A stretch of DNA of 64,000 nucleotides, from contig JBOGVZ010000049.1 in assembly GCA_050692985.1 (NCBI GenBank), positions 1 through 64,000 on the forward strand. Reading direction: 5' to 3'. Source of the stretch: JBOGVZ01 sp050692985. Lineage in GTDB: Bacteria; Actinomycetota; UBA4738; CALAEC01. A program made the position numbers and the translations under genes. The notes beneath the pieces were generated by a model. The model was given only the letters and a program-made list of their open reading frames with translations, ran no database searches and was not told the DNA's origin. Shown here piece after piece: positions 1 through 8,238 of this stretch (position 1 is its first letter; each line of letters opens with the position of its first letter).

Positions 1-560
1 CGCTCGGCCCGCTCGGCGCGCTGGCGGGCCTTGCCGTCGCCCTTCGGCTTCCGGGTCACCGGTCCGGCGACGAGGGCGGCCTCGAACCCCGACGGCGGCG
101 CCAGCTCTCGCTCCAGCCGCCCCCGGCCGACCGCCTCAGCGGCCTCCTGGTCCATGGAAGCGGCCCGCAGCGTGTCGGCCACCCGGTCGAGGGTCGGTCG
201 GCTGGTGGCCCGTCCCGCCTCCTCCAGGAGCGATCCGGCCCGGCCGACGAGGCCGTCCACCACGTGCCGCCGCCGCGCTCCGACCTCGGCCAGCCGCTCG
301 GCTCCCCGGCCGGAGAGGGCCGAGCGCTGGGCGTCTCGCAGCTCCTGGGCCACGGCCAGCAGCTCCTGCACCTCGGCCCGGTGCCGGCGGGCCAGCTGGT
401 TCACCGCCCAGGCGGGGACCGTGGGCCGCCGCAGGCCCTTGATCTCGCCGGCCGCTCCCCGCTCGCCCGCCTCGCGCAGCTCGCCAGCCAGCTCGTCCCG
501 GGCGGCCGTGAACCCCTCGGGAGGAAGATCGAACAACCGGTCGATGCGCGCGTCGGCCAT
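1..560 (-). CDS. Conserved actinobacterial protein of unknown function, 3' end cut by window edge
   Basis: The frame opens at an ATG at 560 (MADARIDRLFDLPPEGF) and stays open to base 1, so the C-terminus lies outside the window. The visible part is about 186 residues, rich in Ala, Arg and Glu and predicted mostly helical. Near residue 40 it has the segment GLRRPTVPAWAVNQLARR. That type of motif recurs in uncharacterised actinobacterial proteins, and I do not know a function. The visible end becomes Lys/Arg/Glu-rich (TRKPKGDGKARQRAERAE), suggesting a basic coiled-coil tail. There is no signal peptide or membrane segment. No convincing ribosome site precedes the ATG. It is divergent from the amidohydrolase gene. 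Confidence 0.75.
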   Translation of the reverse strand, partial: MADARIDRLFDLPPEGFTAARDELAGELREAGERGAAGEIKGLRRPTVPAWAVNQLARRHRAEVQELLAVAQELRDAQRSALSGRGAERLAEVGARRRHVVDGLVGRAGSLLEEAGRATSRPTLDRVADTLRAASMDQEAAEAVGRGRLERELAPPSGFEAALVAGPVTRKPKGDGKARQRAERAE

Positions 561-645
561 GATCGGAGGGTACCCGAGGATCCGCCCGGAGGCTGCCCGG
601 CGGCGAGGTTGCCCGCCGCGGCCCCCGGCGGCCACACTCTGCGGC

Positions 646-1551
646 GTGCGGATCGACGCCCATGCCCACGCCCTCCAGGAGTCCTGGGTCGGCCAGGGGT
701 ACTGGCAGGGCCTGGCCCGGATCGGGGAGGCGTTGCTCGGCGTCCCCGCGGAGGTGATCCGGGACGGCGTCGTCCCCGCCTACTTCGACCACGACGGCTC
801 CTCCCAGCTCGGCGCCATGGAAGAGGCGGGAGTGGACGTGGCGGTGATGTTCCCGTTCGACTGGACCCTGGAGGAGCGCCTCGGCCCGGCGGCGGTGGGC
901 TGGCGGGAGCAGAACGACTGGTACGCGGAGGTTGCCGCCCGCAGCGAGGGGCGGGTGCGATGGGCCTTCGGGGTGGACCCCCGGCAGCGAGGCGCGCTGC
1001 CGGCGTTCGAGGAGGCGGTCCGGGCCCGAGGCGCGGTGGGGCTGAAGCTGCATCCATCCGCCGGGTTCCCGGTCGACGACCCGGCCGTCTACCCGTTCGC
1101 GGAGAAGGCCGGGGAGCTGGAGGTGCCGGTGATCGTGCACGTGGGGCCCCAGATCGCACCCCTGTACTCCAGGTGGTCCCAGCCGATGCTCCTGGACACG
1201 GTCGCCGCCGACTTCCCCGAGGTGCGGTTCGTGGCCGCCCACACCGGGAACCTGGCCTGGCGGGAGGCCCTGGCCGTGGCCTCCGTGAAGCCGAACGTGT
1301 GGTGCGAGCTCTCCGGGTGGCAACGGCGCTTCCAGGTCAACCCCGCGCGCTTCTACGACGACGTCCGGGAGGTCCTGGAGGCCGTCGGCCACCGACGGGT
1401 GATGTGGGGCACCGACGCGCCCCACTACCGGGCCCTGGTCACCGACCCCGAGTGGGTCCGGGCGTTCACCGATGCTCCCCAAGGGACATTCTCCGAGGAG
1501 GAGGTGGACGCCATCCTGGGGGGAACGGCGGCGGAGGTCTTCGGCCTGTAG
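646..1551 (+). CDS. Amidohydrolase 2 family (ACMSD-like) TIM-barrel metal-dependent hydrolase
   Basis: A 301-residue protein starting at a GTG (VRIDAHAHALQ). The early HAH pair matches the metal-binding HxH of amidohydrolase-2 enzymes. Later family landmarks are GLKLHPSAGFP, a VHVGP strand, AAHTGN and the C-terminal MWGTDAPHY, which supplies the conserved Asp. Such enzymes hydrolyse or decarboxylate small carboxylated or ring substrates in the cytosol, and the substrate cannot be assigned here. The frame extends further upstream, but homology begins at this GTG. A CACACT hexamer seven bases upstream may be a -10 box for a leaderless transcript. The gene converges on the HU gene with adjacent stop codons. 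Confidence 0.85.
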   Translation: MRIDAHAHALQESWVGQGYWQGLARIGEALLGVPAEVIRDGVVPAYFDHDGSSQLGAMEEAGVDVAVMFPFDWTLEERLGPAAVGWREQNDWYAEVAARSEGRVRWAFGVDPRQRGALPAFEEAVRARGAVGLKLHPSAGFPVDDPAVYPFAEKAGELEVPVIVHVGPQIAPLYSRWSQPMLLDTVAADFPEVRFVAAHTGNLAWREALAVASVKPNVWCELSGWQRRFQVNPARFYDDVREVLEAVGHRRVMWGTDAPHYRALVTDPEWVRAFTDAPQGTFSEEEVDAILGGTAAEVFGL

Positions 1552-1878
1552 CTACCGCTTCCCGGCGGGCTTGCGGGTGGAGGTCTTCCTGTCCCGGCGG
1601 CGGGGAGCGGCCACGGCCTCGCGGAACTTCGTGCCGGGCTTGAACGACGGGACGTTGCGGGCGGGGATCTTCACGGCCTCGCGGGTGTGGGGGTTGCGGC
1701 CCACCCGGGGATTGCGGCGACGACGCTCGAACGTCCCGAACCCCGCCAGGGAGACGCGCTGTCCCTTGACCACGCGCTCCCGGATCGTTTCGAGCAGGGC
1801 CTCCACGGCCAGCGCGGCCTGGGCCCGGGGCAGGTCGGTCCGCTTGGCCACCTCCGAAACCAGCGCCCTCTTGTTCAC
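1552..1878 (-). CDS. hup: HU-family DNA-binding protein
   Basis: A 108-residue basic nucleoid protein. It shows the HU core (NKRALVSEVAKRTDLP, VSLAGFGTFERRRR, NPRVGRNPHTREAVKIPARN, SFKPGTKFREAV), including the DNA-intercalating arm with its Arg-Asn-Pro pattern. The tail is a short Arg/Lys/Pro/Ala stretch (RRRDRKTSTRKPAGKR), shorter than the long lysine-rich tails of mycobacterial HupB. I chose the GTG at 1878 because GGGGAGG lies about ten bases upstream and homology starts with VNKRALV; the open frame continues upstream without homology. HU homodimers bend and compact DNA. The gene is monocistronic, between the convergent amidohydrolase and the divergent tRNA-Gln. Confidence 0.95.
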   Translation of the reverse strand: MNKRALVSEVAKRTDLPRAQAALAVEALLETIRERVVKGQRVSLAGFGTFERRRRNPRVGRNPHTREAVKIPARNVPSFKPGTKFREAVAAPRRRDRKTSTRKPAGKR

Positions 1879-2003
1879 CGAAGCGACCTCCCCGCTCCGG
1901 GGACCATACGAGCCGGGCAGGCGAGGGTCAAACGGGGCAGCCACGGTGTCGAGGATGCCGACCGTCGCCCCGGAAAGGAGCCGGTACAATGGGTTCGTCC
2001 CGG

Positions 2004-2077
2004 TGGGTCGTGGGGTAACGGTAGCCCGGCTGACTCTGGATCAGCTAGTCCTGGTTCGAATCCAGGCGACCCAGCCA
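2004..2077 (+). tRNA. tRNA-Gln (anticodon CTG)
   Basis: The cloverleaf is complete. The acceptor TGGGTCG (2004-2010) pairs with CGACCCA (2067-2073), followed by discriminator G and an encoded CCA. The anticodon stem GCTGA/TCAGC encloses loop CTCTGGA with anticodon CTG. The T arm is CCTGG-TTCGAAT-CCAGG. A TACAAT hexamer at 1985-1990, 13 bases upstream, is a good -10 candidate. In this organism tRNA-Gln is probably charged through GltX and GatCAB, which are all in the window. Confidence 0.95.
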
Positions 2078-2295
2078 GCGATCAGGTCCTTCCACATCGG
2101 CCGGCGTCGGCGGGAAACGCGTGCGAACGTCGATCCCCTCTGGATATCAGCTCGCTATCTGCATCCGGACGGTCGTCCCCGAAGCGCCCGGCACGATCTG
2201 AAGGAGGTCCACGAGCTGCCGGGCCTACCCACTCTGATCGCTTCTCAGTCCTCGGATCCGCCTCCGGCTCACGGGACCCGGGCGATCCAGGACGC

Positions 2296-3196
2296 TCAGG
2301 CGGTGAACCCGCCGGCGCGGAAACGTGCGAAGTCCCGGTAGAACCTCTCGACGCGGACGCCGAAGACACCGCGGAACGCGGACTCCCAGGAGCCCGTCTC
2401 TCCCAGCCTCTCCGAGAACCGCAGGAGCTTGGGGACGGTGGTGTCCAGGTACTCGATCGCCAGGAAGGCCGTGGCGTAGGCGCTTCCCAGTGGGTCCGTC
2501 CCGTAGAAGTCCTTCGGGGATTCCATCGAGCGGAGCGACGCCCCCGTGCCGCCGGCCAGCACGCGCATCTGGGACTTCACCTGGTCGAACGAGGTGTGGT
2601 CGCCGAAGCGGGCCACCCCCTTCCACCCCGCCCAGTCCGCCATCCCCTCGACGAGCCAGGTGGCAGCCCCTTCCCGCCCCTGGAGGTGATGGTCCACCAG
2701 GTGGAACCACTCGTGGTAGATGAGCTCACGCTTCTCGTCATCGTTCGCGAAGTTCGAGAGGTCGATGGTCGTCCAGCCGAGCTGGGCCACGCCGGAGATG
2801 TCCTGCCATTCCCGCTCCGCCGCCCGAAGACGGATCCCCGTCCGCTTCGCGTAGTGATCCAGCAGGGCCCCCCGGTCCGAGAACACGTAGACGTCCACGG
2901 AGTCCGGCGGGTCCTTCTCGTGCGGCAAGGGTGAAGAGGCGGTTCACCTGGCGGACCGCCCGTCGCACGAACGCACGGTCGGCGGCCGACACCTCGGGAC
3001 TGAACTCGAAGAACGGGCGGAGGAACGGAGACCGGACGATGGGCAGGACCTTGCCGCCGTAGTCCACGGGCGCGGCGGGCGAGGGCTGGGGCGCCGCACG
3101 CAGCTCGGGCGAGGACGGTGTCCCACCGACGAGCAGCAGGGCGCCGACGGCGAGCGTGGCCACCGGCGCGGTGAGCTTCACCAGGAACCGCTTCAT
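2296..3196 (-). pseudogene. Secreted HExxH metallopeptidase (gluzincin-like), broken by a one-base frameshift
   Basis: The N-terminal part starts at an ATG at 3196 with a clear signal peptide (MKRFLVKLTAPVATLAVGALL) and runs in one frame to QVNRLFT near 2937. The rest (PHEKDPPDSVDVYVFSDR onward) continues in another frame to a stop at 2296. Deleting one C from the CACCC run around 2932-2935 would fuse them into a protein of about 300 residues. The second half has YHEWFHLVDHH, an HExxH zinc site, followed by WLVEGMADW, which supplies the Glu typical of gluzincins (peptidase MA-like). If intact, it would be an exported zinc peptidase. The break could be genuine or a sequencing error. The downstream half alone has only a TTG start and no signal peptide. 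About 220 bases between tRNA-Gln and this stop hold nothing I recognise. Confidence 0.7.
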
Positions 3197-3281
3197 CCCC
3201 TATCCCCCGATCGGCATCGATAGTAACCGAGGCGGTCCCCCCGTCGGGGCGGTGGGTCGAACGTCGTACACTGAGCGGGCC

Positions 3282-3354
3282 GGTCCCTTCGTCTAGTGGC
3301 CCAGGACACCACCCTCTCAAGGTGGAGACACGGGTTCGAATCCCGTAGGGACCA
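3282..3354 (+). tRNA. tRNA-Glu (anticodon CTC)
   Basis: Acceptor GGTCCCT (3282-3288) pairs with AGGGACC (3347-3353), with discriminator A at 3354. The anticodon stem CCACC/GGTGG encloses CTCTCAA, giving anticodon CTC. The T arm is CGGG-TTCGAAT-CCCG. The CCA end is not encoded, unlike the nearby tRNA-Gln. TACACT at 3267-3272 is a plausible -10 box ten bases upstream. Confidence 0.95.
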
Positions 3355-3449
3355 CCTTGCTGGAGGGCCTGAACCTTCGGCGACGGAAGATCGAGCGGGT
3401 GAACGCGCGTTGCCTGCCGCCGGCCTGCCCGGAGACCTGAGGCCAGCGC

Positions 3450-4050
3450 CTACTCAAGCGCGTCCAGATCCAGGCCGAGCACGGCGTCCACCGCGTGAGT
3501 GATGCCATTCTCCGCCTCGAGCGTATCGACGACAGCGGCACCATCGAGCGTAACCGTGTCGCTGTCGACGACCATCCGCAAGGTGTGGCGCTCATGCGCC
3601 ATGGTCAGCGGACCCGTCTTGAAGTCCTTCCGCTCAAGCCGGTAGTCCACGAGGTGCGTGGGGAAGGCGTTGAAGAGGGAGCTCAGGTTCTCCTCCCTCC
3701 GCAGCGCCTCGACAGTGCCGGGCGGGAGCTCTCCGAAGGCCTCATCGATCGGCAGGAAGAGGGTGTGGTGGAACGCCGGGCCGCTCATGAACTCCAGGAA
3801 CTGCGGCATCTGCTCGGAGAACAACAGCAGCACGACGGTGAACCGGCCGTCCGTGGCGAGGGCGTCCGGTCCCCTCCGGAAACGAGTCCGGAGCGAAGGT
3901 GGGCCCGGGGCTTTGCTGGCTGACCGGGGTACCGGCGGACCCGTTCATGGAATCTTCGTCCGGCGCTCCGCCGCCACAGGCTGTCGCAGCCAGAGCGAGC
4001 GCTACGAGCAGGGTAACGAGCGGATTCGGCCACCTGATGGCGTGCGCCAT
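3450..4050 (-). pseudogene. Fasciclin-domain lipoprotein, broken by a one-base frameshift
   Basis: The ATG at 4050 has GGAG about eight bases upstream. It opens with a lipoprotein signal (MAHAIRWPNPLVTLLVALAL, then ATACGGG with the lipid-anchored Cys), a disordered linker and TFAPDSFPEGT. The frame must then change near 3872 (ACCGGACGCC; removing one G restores it) to continue as DALATDGRFTVVLLLFSEQ and a fasciclin (FAS1) domain. FAS1 marks are TLFLPIDEAFGELPPGTVEAL and the C-terminal NGITHAVDAVLGLDL. If intact, it would be a lipid-anchored extracellular adhesion-type protein of about 199 residues. This is the second single-base break within 1 kb in a secreted-protein gene, so assembly error should be considered before true decay. 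Confidence 0.7.
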
Positions 4051-4216
4051 GTGACGCTCCGGTCGGAGTGGGCAATGTGTAACTCTCGTGCGGCTCTGCC
4101 TTTGAGCCGAAACTCGAATCCCGACCATGAAGCGCCCAAGCTGCACACCTCGTGGATGCCAGCACTCAGGGTGATTTCTGCTGAGAGAGGCGCCGACAGG
4201 CGTGTTCGCGCACCGA

Positions 4217-5173
4217 TCAGTCAGGACCACTCGACGTCCCCGGCGGGAGTGATCGTTGCCATAGGTCCCACCTCTTGACGACCCGCATCCCGACGCGCTC
4301 GTAGAGCGCCGTCGCCCCCGTCGGGTTCTCCGCATCGACGTTCAGCAGCACGCGCTGGAGCCCACGATCCGCGAACATGGCGAACGAGCGATGGAGGAGG
4401 GCCGCCCCGGTCCCGCGCCCCCGGTAGGGCGTCAGGACCCCGAGGTGGTCCACCCAGCCGCGGTCTCCCAGGACGGCCGCGGTGAGGGTGCCGACCGGCT
4501 TCCCCCCCTCCGACGCCAGCAGCCAGAGCGTCGGGTCGTAGCTCGGACTCCTCGTCTGCTCTTCGACCCACCGATCGAACGGCTCCTGATGGTGGCCCCA
4601 GTGGTCGGCGAACGCCTCGTTGAGGACGGCATGGACTGGCCCGAGATCGTCGTGAGGCTCGATCCCGGTTATCTCGATCCCCTCCGGCGCCGGGCCCGGC
4701 TCGAACGGTCCAGCGAGGTCGATCTGCATGTGCCAGAAGTGACGGACCGGGCGCAACCCTCGGGCCTGGAGCATCGCCGCCGCGTTATGGTCGCCCGCGT
4801 TGATCGCATGCCGGAACCGGGGGGACGGAAGCCCCGCCAACAGGTTGGACGCCCGCTGCTCGATCCGATCCAACAGCGAGGAGCCGATGCCCTCCCCCCG
4901 GTGCTCGGGGTGGACGACCCCCCAGGAGTCGACGATGGTCGGCTCCTCGCGCATGGCCTGCCCGTATCCCACCACCGCCCCCGCACCGTTGACCACGACC
5001 CACGCGTCGGTGGCGAGATCGAAGCCGACCCGGCTCCACTCCTCTCGCAGGAAGCCCGCGCCCAGGACGGTCTGCTCGGCATGGTCGAGGTCATCGGCGA
5101 TGAGCACATCGGCCACGGCATCGAGGTCGGCCGGGCTGGGCACTCGGAGCTCGTATCCGGGGGGGAGACCCAT
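4217..5173 (-). CDS. Tandem GNAT-domain N-acetyltransferase
   Basis: A 318-residue cytosolic protein with two GNAT folds. The first spans about residues 1-145 and has the acetyl-CoA loop HPEHRGEGIGSSLLDRI. The second spans about 165-310 and has LTPYRGRGTGAALLHRSF followed by NVDAENPTGATALYERVGM, the typical motif B. The two-domain layout and length resemble mycothiol synthase MshD, but this arrangement is shared by many actinobacterial GNATs and I see no decisive MshD signature. The start is the ATG at 5173. TACGCT at 5181-5186 on the minus strand lies seven bases before it, suggesting a leaderless mRNA. The gene is isolated from its neighbours. Confidence 0.8.
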   Translation of the reverse strand: MGLPPGYELRVPSPADLDAVADVLIADDLDHAEQTVLGAGFLREEWSRVGFDLATDAWVVVNGAGAVVGYGQAMREEPTIVDSWGVVHPEHRGEGIGSSLLDRIEQRASNLLAGLPSPRFRHAINAGDHNAAAMLQARGLRPVRHFWHMQIDLAGPFEPGPAPEGIEITGIEPHDDLGPVHAVLNEAFADHWGHHQEPFDRWVEEQTRSPSYDPTLWLLASEGGKPVGTLTAAVLGDRGWVDHLGVLTPYRGRGTGAALLHRSFAMFADRGLQRVLLNVDAENPTGATALYERVGMRVVKRWDLWQRSLPPGTSSGPD

Positions 5174-5346
5174 GCGGAAGAGCGTACCGCGCCCTCTGGG
5201 AGCCTTCGCGGCCCGGCGATCACACCCCGAACGGCGTTCCCCAGGACTCCGAACATCCGGGCGTTTTCGCGTACCGATCCTTCAAGAGGCTTTGACCCGC
5301 CGGTGTGCTCCGAGCAGCAGGTGCGCGAGGCTGCGATCCGAACGGG

Positions 5347-5619
5347 TCAGTATCGGCGGCCAATGGTCCGGTAGGCGACGCCCCGGTGACGGATCGCTCG
5401 AACGACGACCCTCCGTCGCTTCCCTTCGATCGTGAACAGGATGCGGTAGTTGCCCACCCGGCAAGACCAGAGGCCTCGGAGTCGCCCGCGAAGTCGCTTT
5501 CCCATCTTTTCGGGGTCGGCTTCGAGGAGGGTGAGCGTCTCGACAACGGCCTCCTGGATCGGCCGAGGGAGGGCGGTGAGGTCCTGATTCGCTCGTGCCG
5601 TGAGGAGGAGCTCAGGCAA
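5347..5619 (-). CDS. RelE/ParE-family toxin
   Basis: A 90-residue basic protein with the RelE/ParE fold pattern. It has an N-terminal helix pair (RANQDLTALPRPIQEAVVE), then GLWSCRVGNYRILFTIE and the C-terminal VVVRAIRHRGVAYR. Family toxins of this kind cleave ribosome-bound mRNA or poison gyrase; the RelE-type Arg/Tyr residues of the C-terminal strand suggest the mRNA-cleaving kind, which is inference. It follows the antitoxin with an 8-bp overlap and begins at a TTG at 5619, so translation is probably coupled and weak, as expected for a toxin. Confidence 0.85.
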   Translation of the reverse strand: MPELLLTARANQDLTALPRPIQEAVVETLTLLEADPEKMGKRLRGRLRGLWSCRVGNYRILFTIEGKRRRVVVRAIRHRGVAYRTIGRRY

Positions 5620-5884
5620 GGCCGAGCTCGCGTCTCACCTCGTCCAGGGTGTTCAGCCGGCCGGCCTTGACGTCCTCCTCGCTCTCCCGCAACGCGTCGA
5701 GGAGCTCCTCGTCCTGGAGGATCTCCAGCGTCTCTTCGAGAGCCTCCTGCTCCTCCACTGGCACGAGGACGCCCGCCGGTCGCCCGTTCCGGGTGATGAC
5801 GACGTGCTCATGCTGTCGTTCCAGCTCGTCGAGCAGCTCGCTGAGCTTCGCCCGGGCCTCGGTGAAGGGGACGGTCTTCGCCAT
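5612..5884 (-). CDS. Phd/YefM-family antitoxin
   Basis: A 90-residue protein with the Phd/YefM N-terminal DNA-binding fold (VPFTEARAKLSELLDELER, then HVVITRNGRPAGVLVP). It has an acidic helical C-terminus (LQDEELLDALRESEEDVKAG) that would wrap and neutralise the basic toxin encoded just downstream. These antitoxins normally repress their own operon alone and with toxin. The ATG at 5884 follows a TACAAT -10 box by six bases, so the mRNA is probably leaderless. Confidence 0.9.
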   Translation of the reverse strand: MAKTVPFTEARAKLSELLDELERQHEHVVITRNGRPAGVLVPVEEQEALEETLEILQDEELLDALRESEEDVKAGRLNTLDEVRRELGLA

Positions 5885-5908
5885 GCAGCTATTGTACAGA
5901 ATCCTGCA
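5884..5908 (-). promoter_or_regulatory. Promoter and possible autorepression site of the toxin-antitoxin operon
   Basis: On the minus strand TACAAT (5896-5891) lies six bases before the antitoxin ATG. The same stretch is bounded by a short inverted pair, TGCAG (5884-5888) and CTGCA (5904-5908), placed where a Phd-type antitoxin would repress. The palindrome is short, so operator function is inference. Confidence 0.45.
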
Positions 5909-6016
5909 CCGCTATGGGGATCTTGGAGGCCACCCTTCGCGCGCCTCGGGGAGGGAGCGAGCGGTGACAGCGCGGGGGATCCGCTACCCGCGTCAGGCCC
6001 CGGTGTCCTGAGGGGG

Positions 6017-7438
6017 TCAGCGCCGGTGGCGGAGGGCGGCGCGGGCGGCCAGGTGGCCGCACATCCCGTGGACCCCGGGCCCCGGAGGCGTGGAGGCCGA
6101 GCACAGGAAGATCCCCGGGTCGGCGGTGGCGTACGGGTTCGTCCGCAGGAACGGGCGGGCGACGGTATGGAGGCCGCCCTGCGCGCCGCCCGCGATGTCG
6201 CCACCGACGTAGTTCGCGTTGTACCGCGCCAGGTCCGCCGGCGAGAGCTTCGACCGGGCCAGGATCCGGTCGCGGAACCCCGGGGCGAACCGCTCGATCT
6301 GTGCCTCGATGCGCTCGGACATGTCCACCGTGGAGCCCGGGGGCACGTGGCAGTACGCCCACACCGTGTGACGTCCCTCCGGAGCCCTGGTCACGTCCAC
6401 CACCCCCGGCTGGGCCAGCAGGACGAACGGCCGGTCCGGGTGCTCGCCCCGGGCCACCTGCTCCTCGGCCTCGGCGATCTCCTCGAAGGTCCCTCCCAGG
6501 TGCACCGTCCCCGCCTCCCGGCACCCCTCGGCGGCCCACGGCACCGGCCCGTCCAGCGCCAGGTCCACCTTGAACGCGCCGGGCCCGTGCCAGAACGCTC
6601 GGAGCTTCCGGCGGTCCCCCTCCGGCAGGCGGTCGCCCGCGATGTCGGCCAGGTGCCGAGGGGCCACGTCGAGCAGCACCACCCGCGACCGCGGGAGGTC
6701 CTCGAGGGAGGCCACGGGCCAGCCGGTCTCGATCCCTCCGCCCAGCGACCGCAGGTGCGAGGCCAGGGCGTCGGCGACCGCCTGCGAGCCGCCCCGGGCC
6801 ACGGGCCACCCCACGGCGTGGGCCGAGGCCCCCATGACCAGGGCGAACCCCGCGGTCACCGGGCGGTCCAGGGGAAGGATGGCGTGCCCGGCCAGCCCGG
6901 CCACCAGGGCCCGGGTACGCTCACCCTCGAAGGTCCCCTCGGCCAGCCACCTCGCCGAGCGGACGGCCCGGGTGGCGAACCGGCCCAACAGGACCGGCCT
7001 ACGAGGGAGCCGCACCGGATCGAGGATCTGAGCGGCCACGTCCTCCCAGCCGCCGACCAGGGGATCGAGCAGTCGCCGGTACGATCCCGCGTCAGTCCCC
7101 AGATCTGCTGCGGTGTCCTCGACCGACCGCAGCAGCGCCACGGCGGTTCCGTCGTCGAGGGGGTGGGCCACGGGGATCTCCGGCTGGAGCAGCTCCAGCC
7201 CGTGGCCGGCCAGGGGAAGACGGCGGAACAGGGGCGACGATGCCGCCAGCGGGTGGACCGCCGAGCACACGTCATGGACGAAGCCCGGGAGCGTCAGCTC
7301 GGCCGACCGGCATCCCCCGCCCACGGTGTCCCGAGCCTCCACAACCAGCACCGAGCGGCCCGCCTCGGCCAGAGTGATGCCCGCCGAAAGGCCGTTGGGC
7401 CCGGCCCCCACCACCACGGCATCGGAGTCAATGGCCAC
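6017..7438 (-). CDS. CrtI/PYROXD2-like FAD-dependent oxidoreductase
   Basis: A 473-residue flavoprotein. The N-terminal Rossmann motif is AVVVGAGPNGLSAGITLAEAG, followed by VVEARDTVGGGCRS. The C-terminal FAD-contact region is DPGIFLCSASTPPGPGVHGM, the usual closing signature of phytoene-desaturase-like proteins. Members of this family oxidise carotenoids, amines or unknown substrates, and no carotenoid genes are nearby. The GTG at 7438 is chosen because TAGGGT lies seven bases upstream (leaderless pattern) and homology begins at once; an in-frame TTG at 7465 is the alternative. Three related proteins lie at 35-42 kb, but this copy is not near them. Confidence 0.8.
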   Translation of the reverse strand: MAIDSDAVVVGAGPNGLSAGITLAEAGRSVLVVEARDTVGGGCRSAELTLPGFVHDVCSAVHPLAASSPLFRRLPLAGHGLELLQPEIPVAHPLDDGTAVALLRSVEDTAADLGTDAGSYRRLLDPLVGGWEDVAAQILDPVRLPRRPVLLGRFATRAVRSARWLAEGTFEGERTRALVAGLAGHAILPLDRPVTAGFALVMGASAHAVGWPVARGGSQAVADALASHLRSLGGGIETGWPVASLEDLPRSRVVLLDVAPRHLADIAGDRLPEGDRRKLRAFWHGPGAFKVDLALDGPVPWAAEGCREAGTVHLGGTFEEIAEAEEQVARGEHPDRPFVLLAQPGVVDVTRAPEGRHTVWAYCHVPPGSTVDMSERIEAQIERFAPGFRDRILARSKLSPADLARYNANYVGGDIAGGAQGGLHTVARPFLRTNPYATADPGIFLCSASTPPGPGVHGMCGHLAARAALRHRR

Positions 7439-7524
7439 GAGGTGAACCCTACCCGGGCGCTCCAAGCCTCAGGGACGGTGGCCGCGGTGGCAGGCGACTG
7501 CTAGCGTTGCCCGGAAGTGAGGCC

Positions 7525-7731
7525 GTGACGCTGGTCCGCATCGTCGTGCTGGTCGTGGTCCTGCTCCTGGCTTCGTGCGCCCAGCTGGGACGGACCGGGC
7601 AGCAGCCGGTCCCCGGACCGACCGGGACCGGTGTCGGCACTGGCGACGCCACTCCGGAGTTCGGAACGCCCATCCCTGCCGGCGTGCCCGAGGGCGAGCA
7701 GGAGACCCAGGTGCCCCCCGTGACCGGGTAG
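7525..7731 (+). CDS. Small lipoprotein, unknown function
   Basis: A 68-residue protein: a hydrophobic signal (VTLVRIVVLVVVLLLASCAQ) ending in the lipobox LASC, then a short Gly/Pro/Thr-rich disordered tail with no domain. GGAAGTGAGG just before the GTG at 7525 supports this start. It sits between a divergent flavoprotein gene and the convergent deformylase gene. It may be a small envelope lipoprotein; no function can be assigned. Confidence 0.6.
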   Translation: MTLVRIVVLVVVLLLASCAQLGRTGQQPVPGPTGTGVGTGDATPEFGTPIPAGVPEGEQETQVPPVTG

Positions 7732-7735
7732 CGCC

Positions 7736-8236
7736 CTACCCGTACACCTTGCGGGGGAAAAGGTCGGAGGCGGCCGCCACCCGGTCCAGGATCAGCAGGC
7801 CGTCGAGGTGGTCGACCTCGTGGAGCAGGGCCCGGGCCTCGAACCCCCGCATCTCGTACCGGCGCGGAGACCCGTCCGGGGCCAGCCCCCGGACCACCGC
7901 CCGGCGAGCCCGGCGGACGTTCGCCGTCAGGTCCGGCACCGACAGGCACCCCTCTCGGACCACGTCGGCATCATCAGCCTCCAGCACCTCTGGATCGAAC
8001 AGGGCCACCAGTCCATGGGCGGTGTCTGCGCGGCGGTGTCCCGTGACGTCGAGGACGAACACCCGGACCGGCTCTCCCACCTGTGGCGCGGCCAGGCCCA
8101 CCGTGGCCGGTGACGCTCGCATCGTTTCCACCAGGTCCTCGGCCAGCGCCCGGAGGGCGTCCGTGACCTCGCCCACGGGCTCGGCGGCCCGCTTCAGCAC
8201 GGCGTCCGGGTAGCGGAGGACGGGCCGGACGGCCAC
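7736..8236 (-). CDS. def: Peptide deformylase
   Basis: A 166-residue cytosolic metalloenzyme that removes the formyl group from nascent N-termini. The three family motifs are present: VGLAAPQVG near residue 45, EGCLSVP with the metal-binding Cys near 95, and HEVDHLDG with the HExxH-type pair near 137. The GTG at 8236 follows the ACT-domain gene after two bases, with GAGGG just upstream. It is the last gene of the ilvE-FAH-gltX-ACT-def operon. Confidence 0.95.
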   Translation of the reverse strand: MAVRPVLRYPDAVLKRAAEPVGEVTDALRALAEDLVETMRASPATVGLAAPQVGEPVRVFVLDVTGHRRADTAHGLVALFDPEVLEADDADVVREGCLSVPDLTANVRRARRAVVRGLAPDGSPRRYEMRGFEARALLHEVDHLDGLLILDRVAAASDLFPRKVYG

Positions 8237-8238
8237 CC

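Noticed and set aside
2078..2295. Possible small gene or RNA between tRNA-Gln and the metallopeptidase
   Set aside because: No ribosome site, domain or stable fold was seen; the open frames there are Ser/Arg/Gly shadows.
5600..7504. A 634-codon open frame on the plus strand
   Set aside because: It is antisense to the antitoxin and the flavoprotein gene, with no homology-like motifs. The real genes lie on the minus strand.
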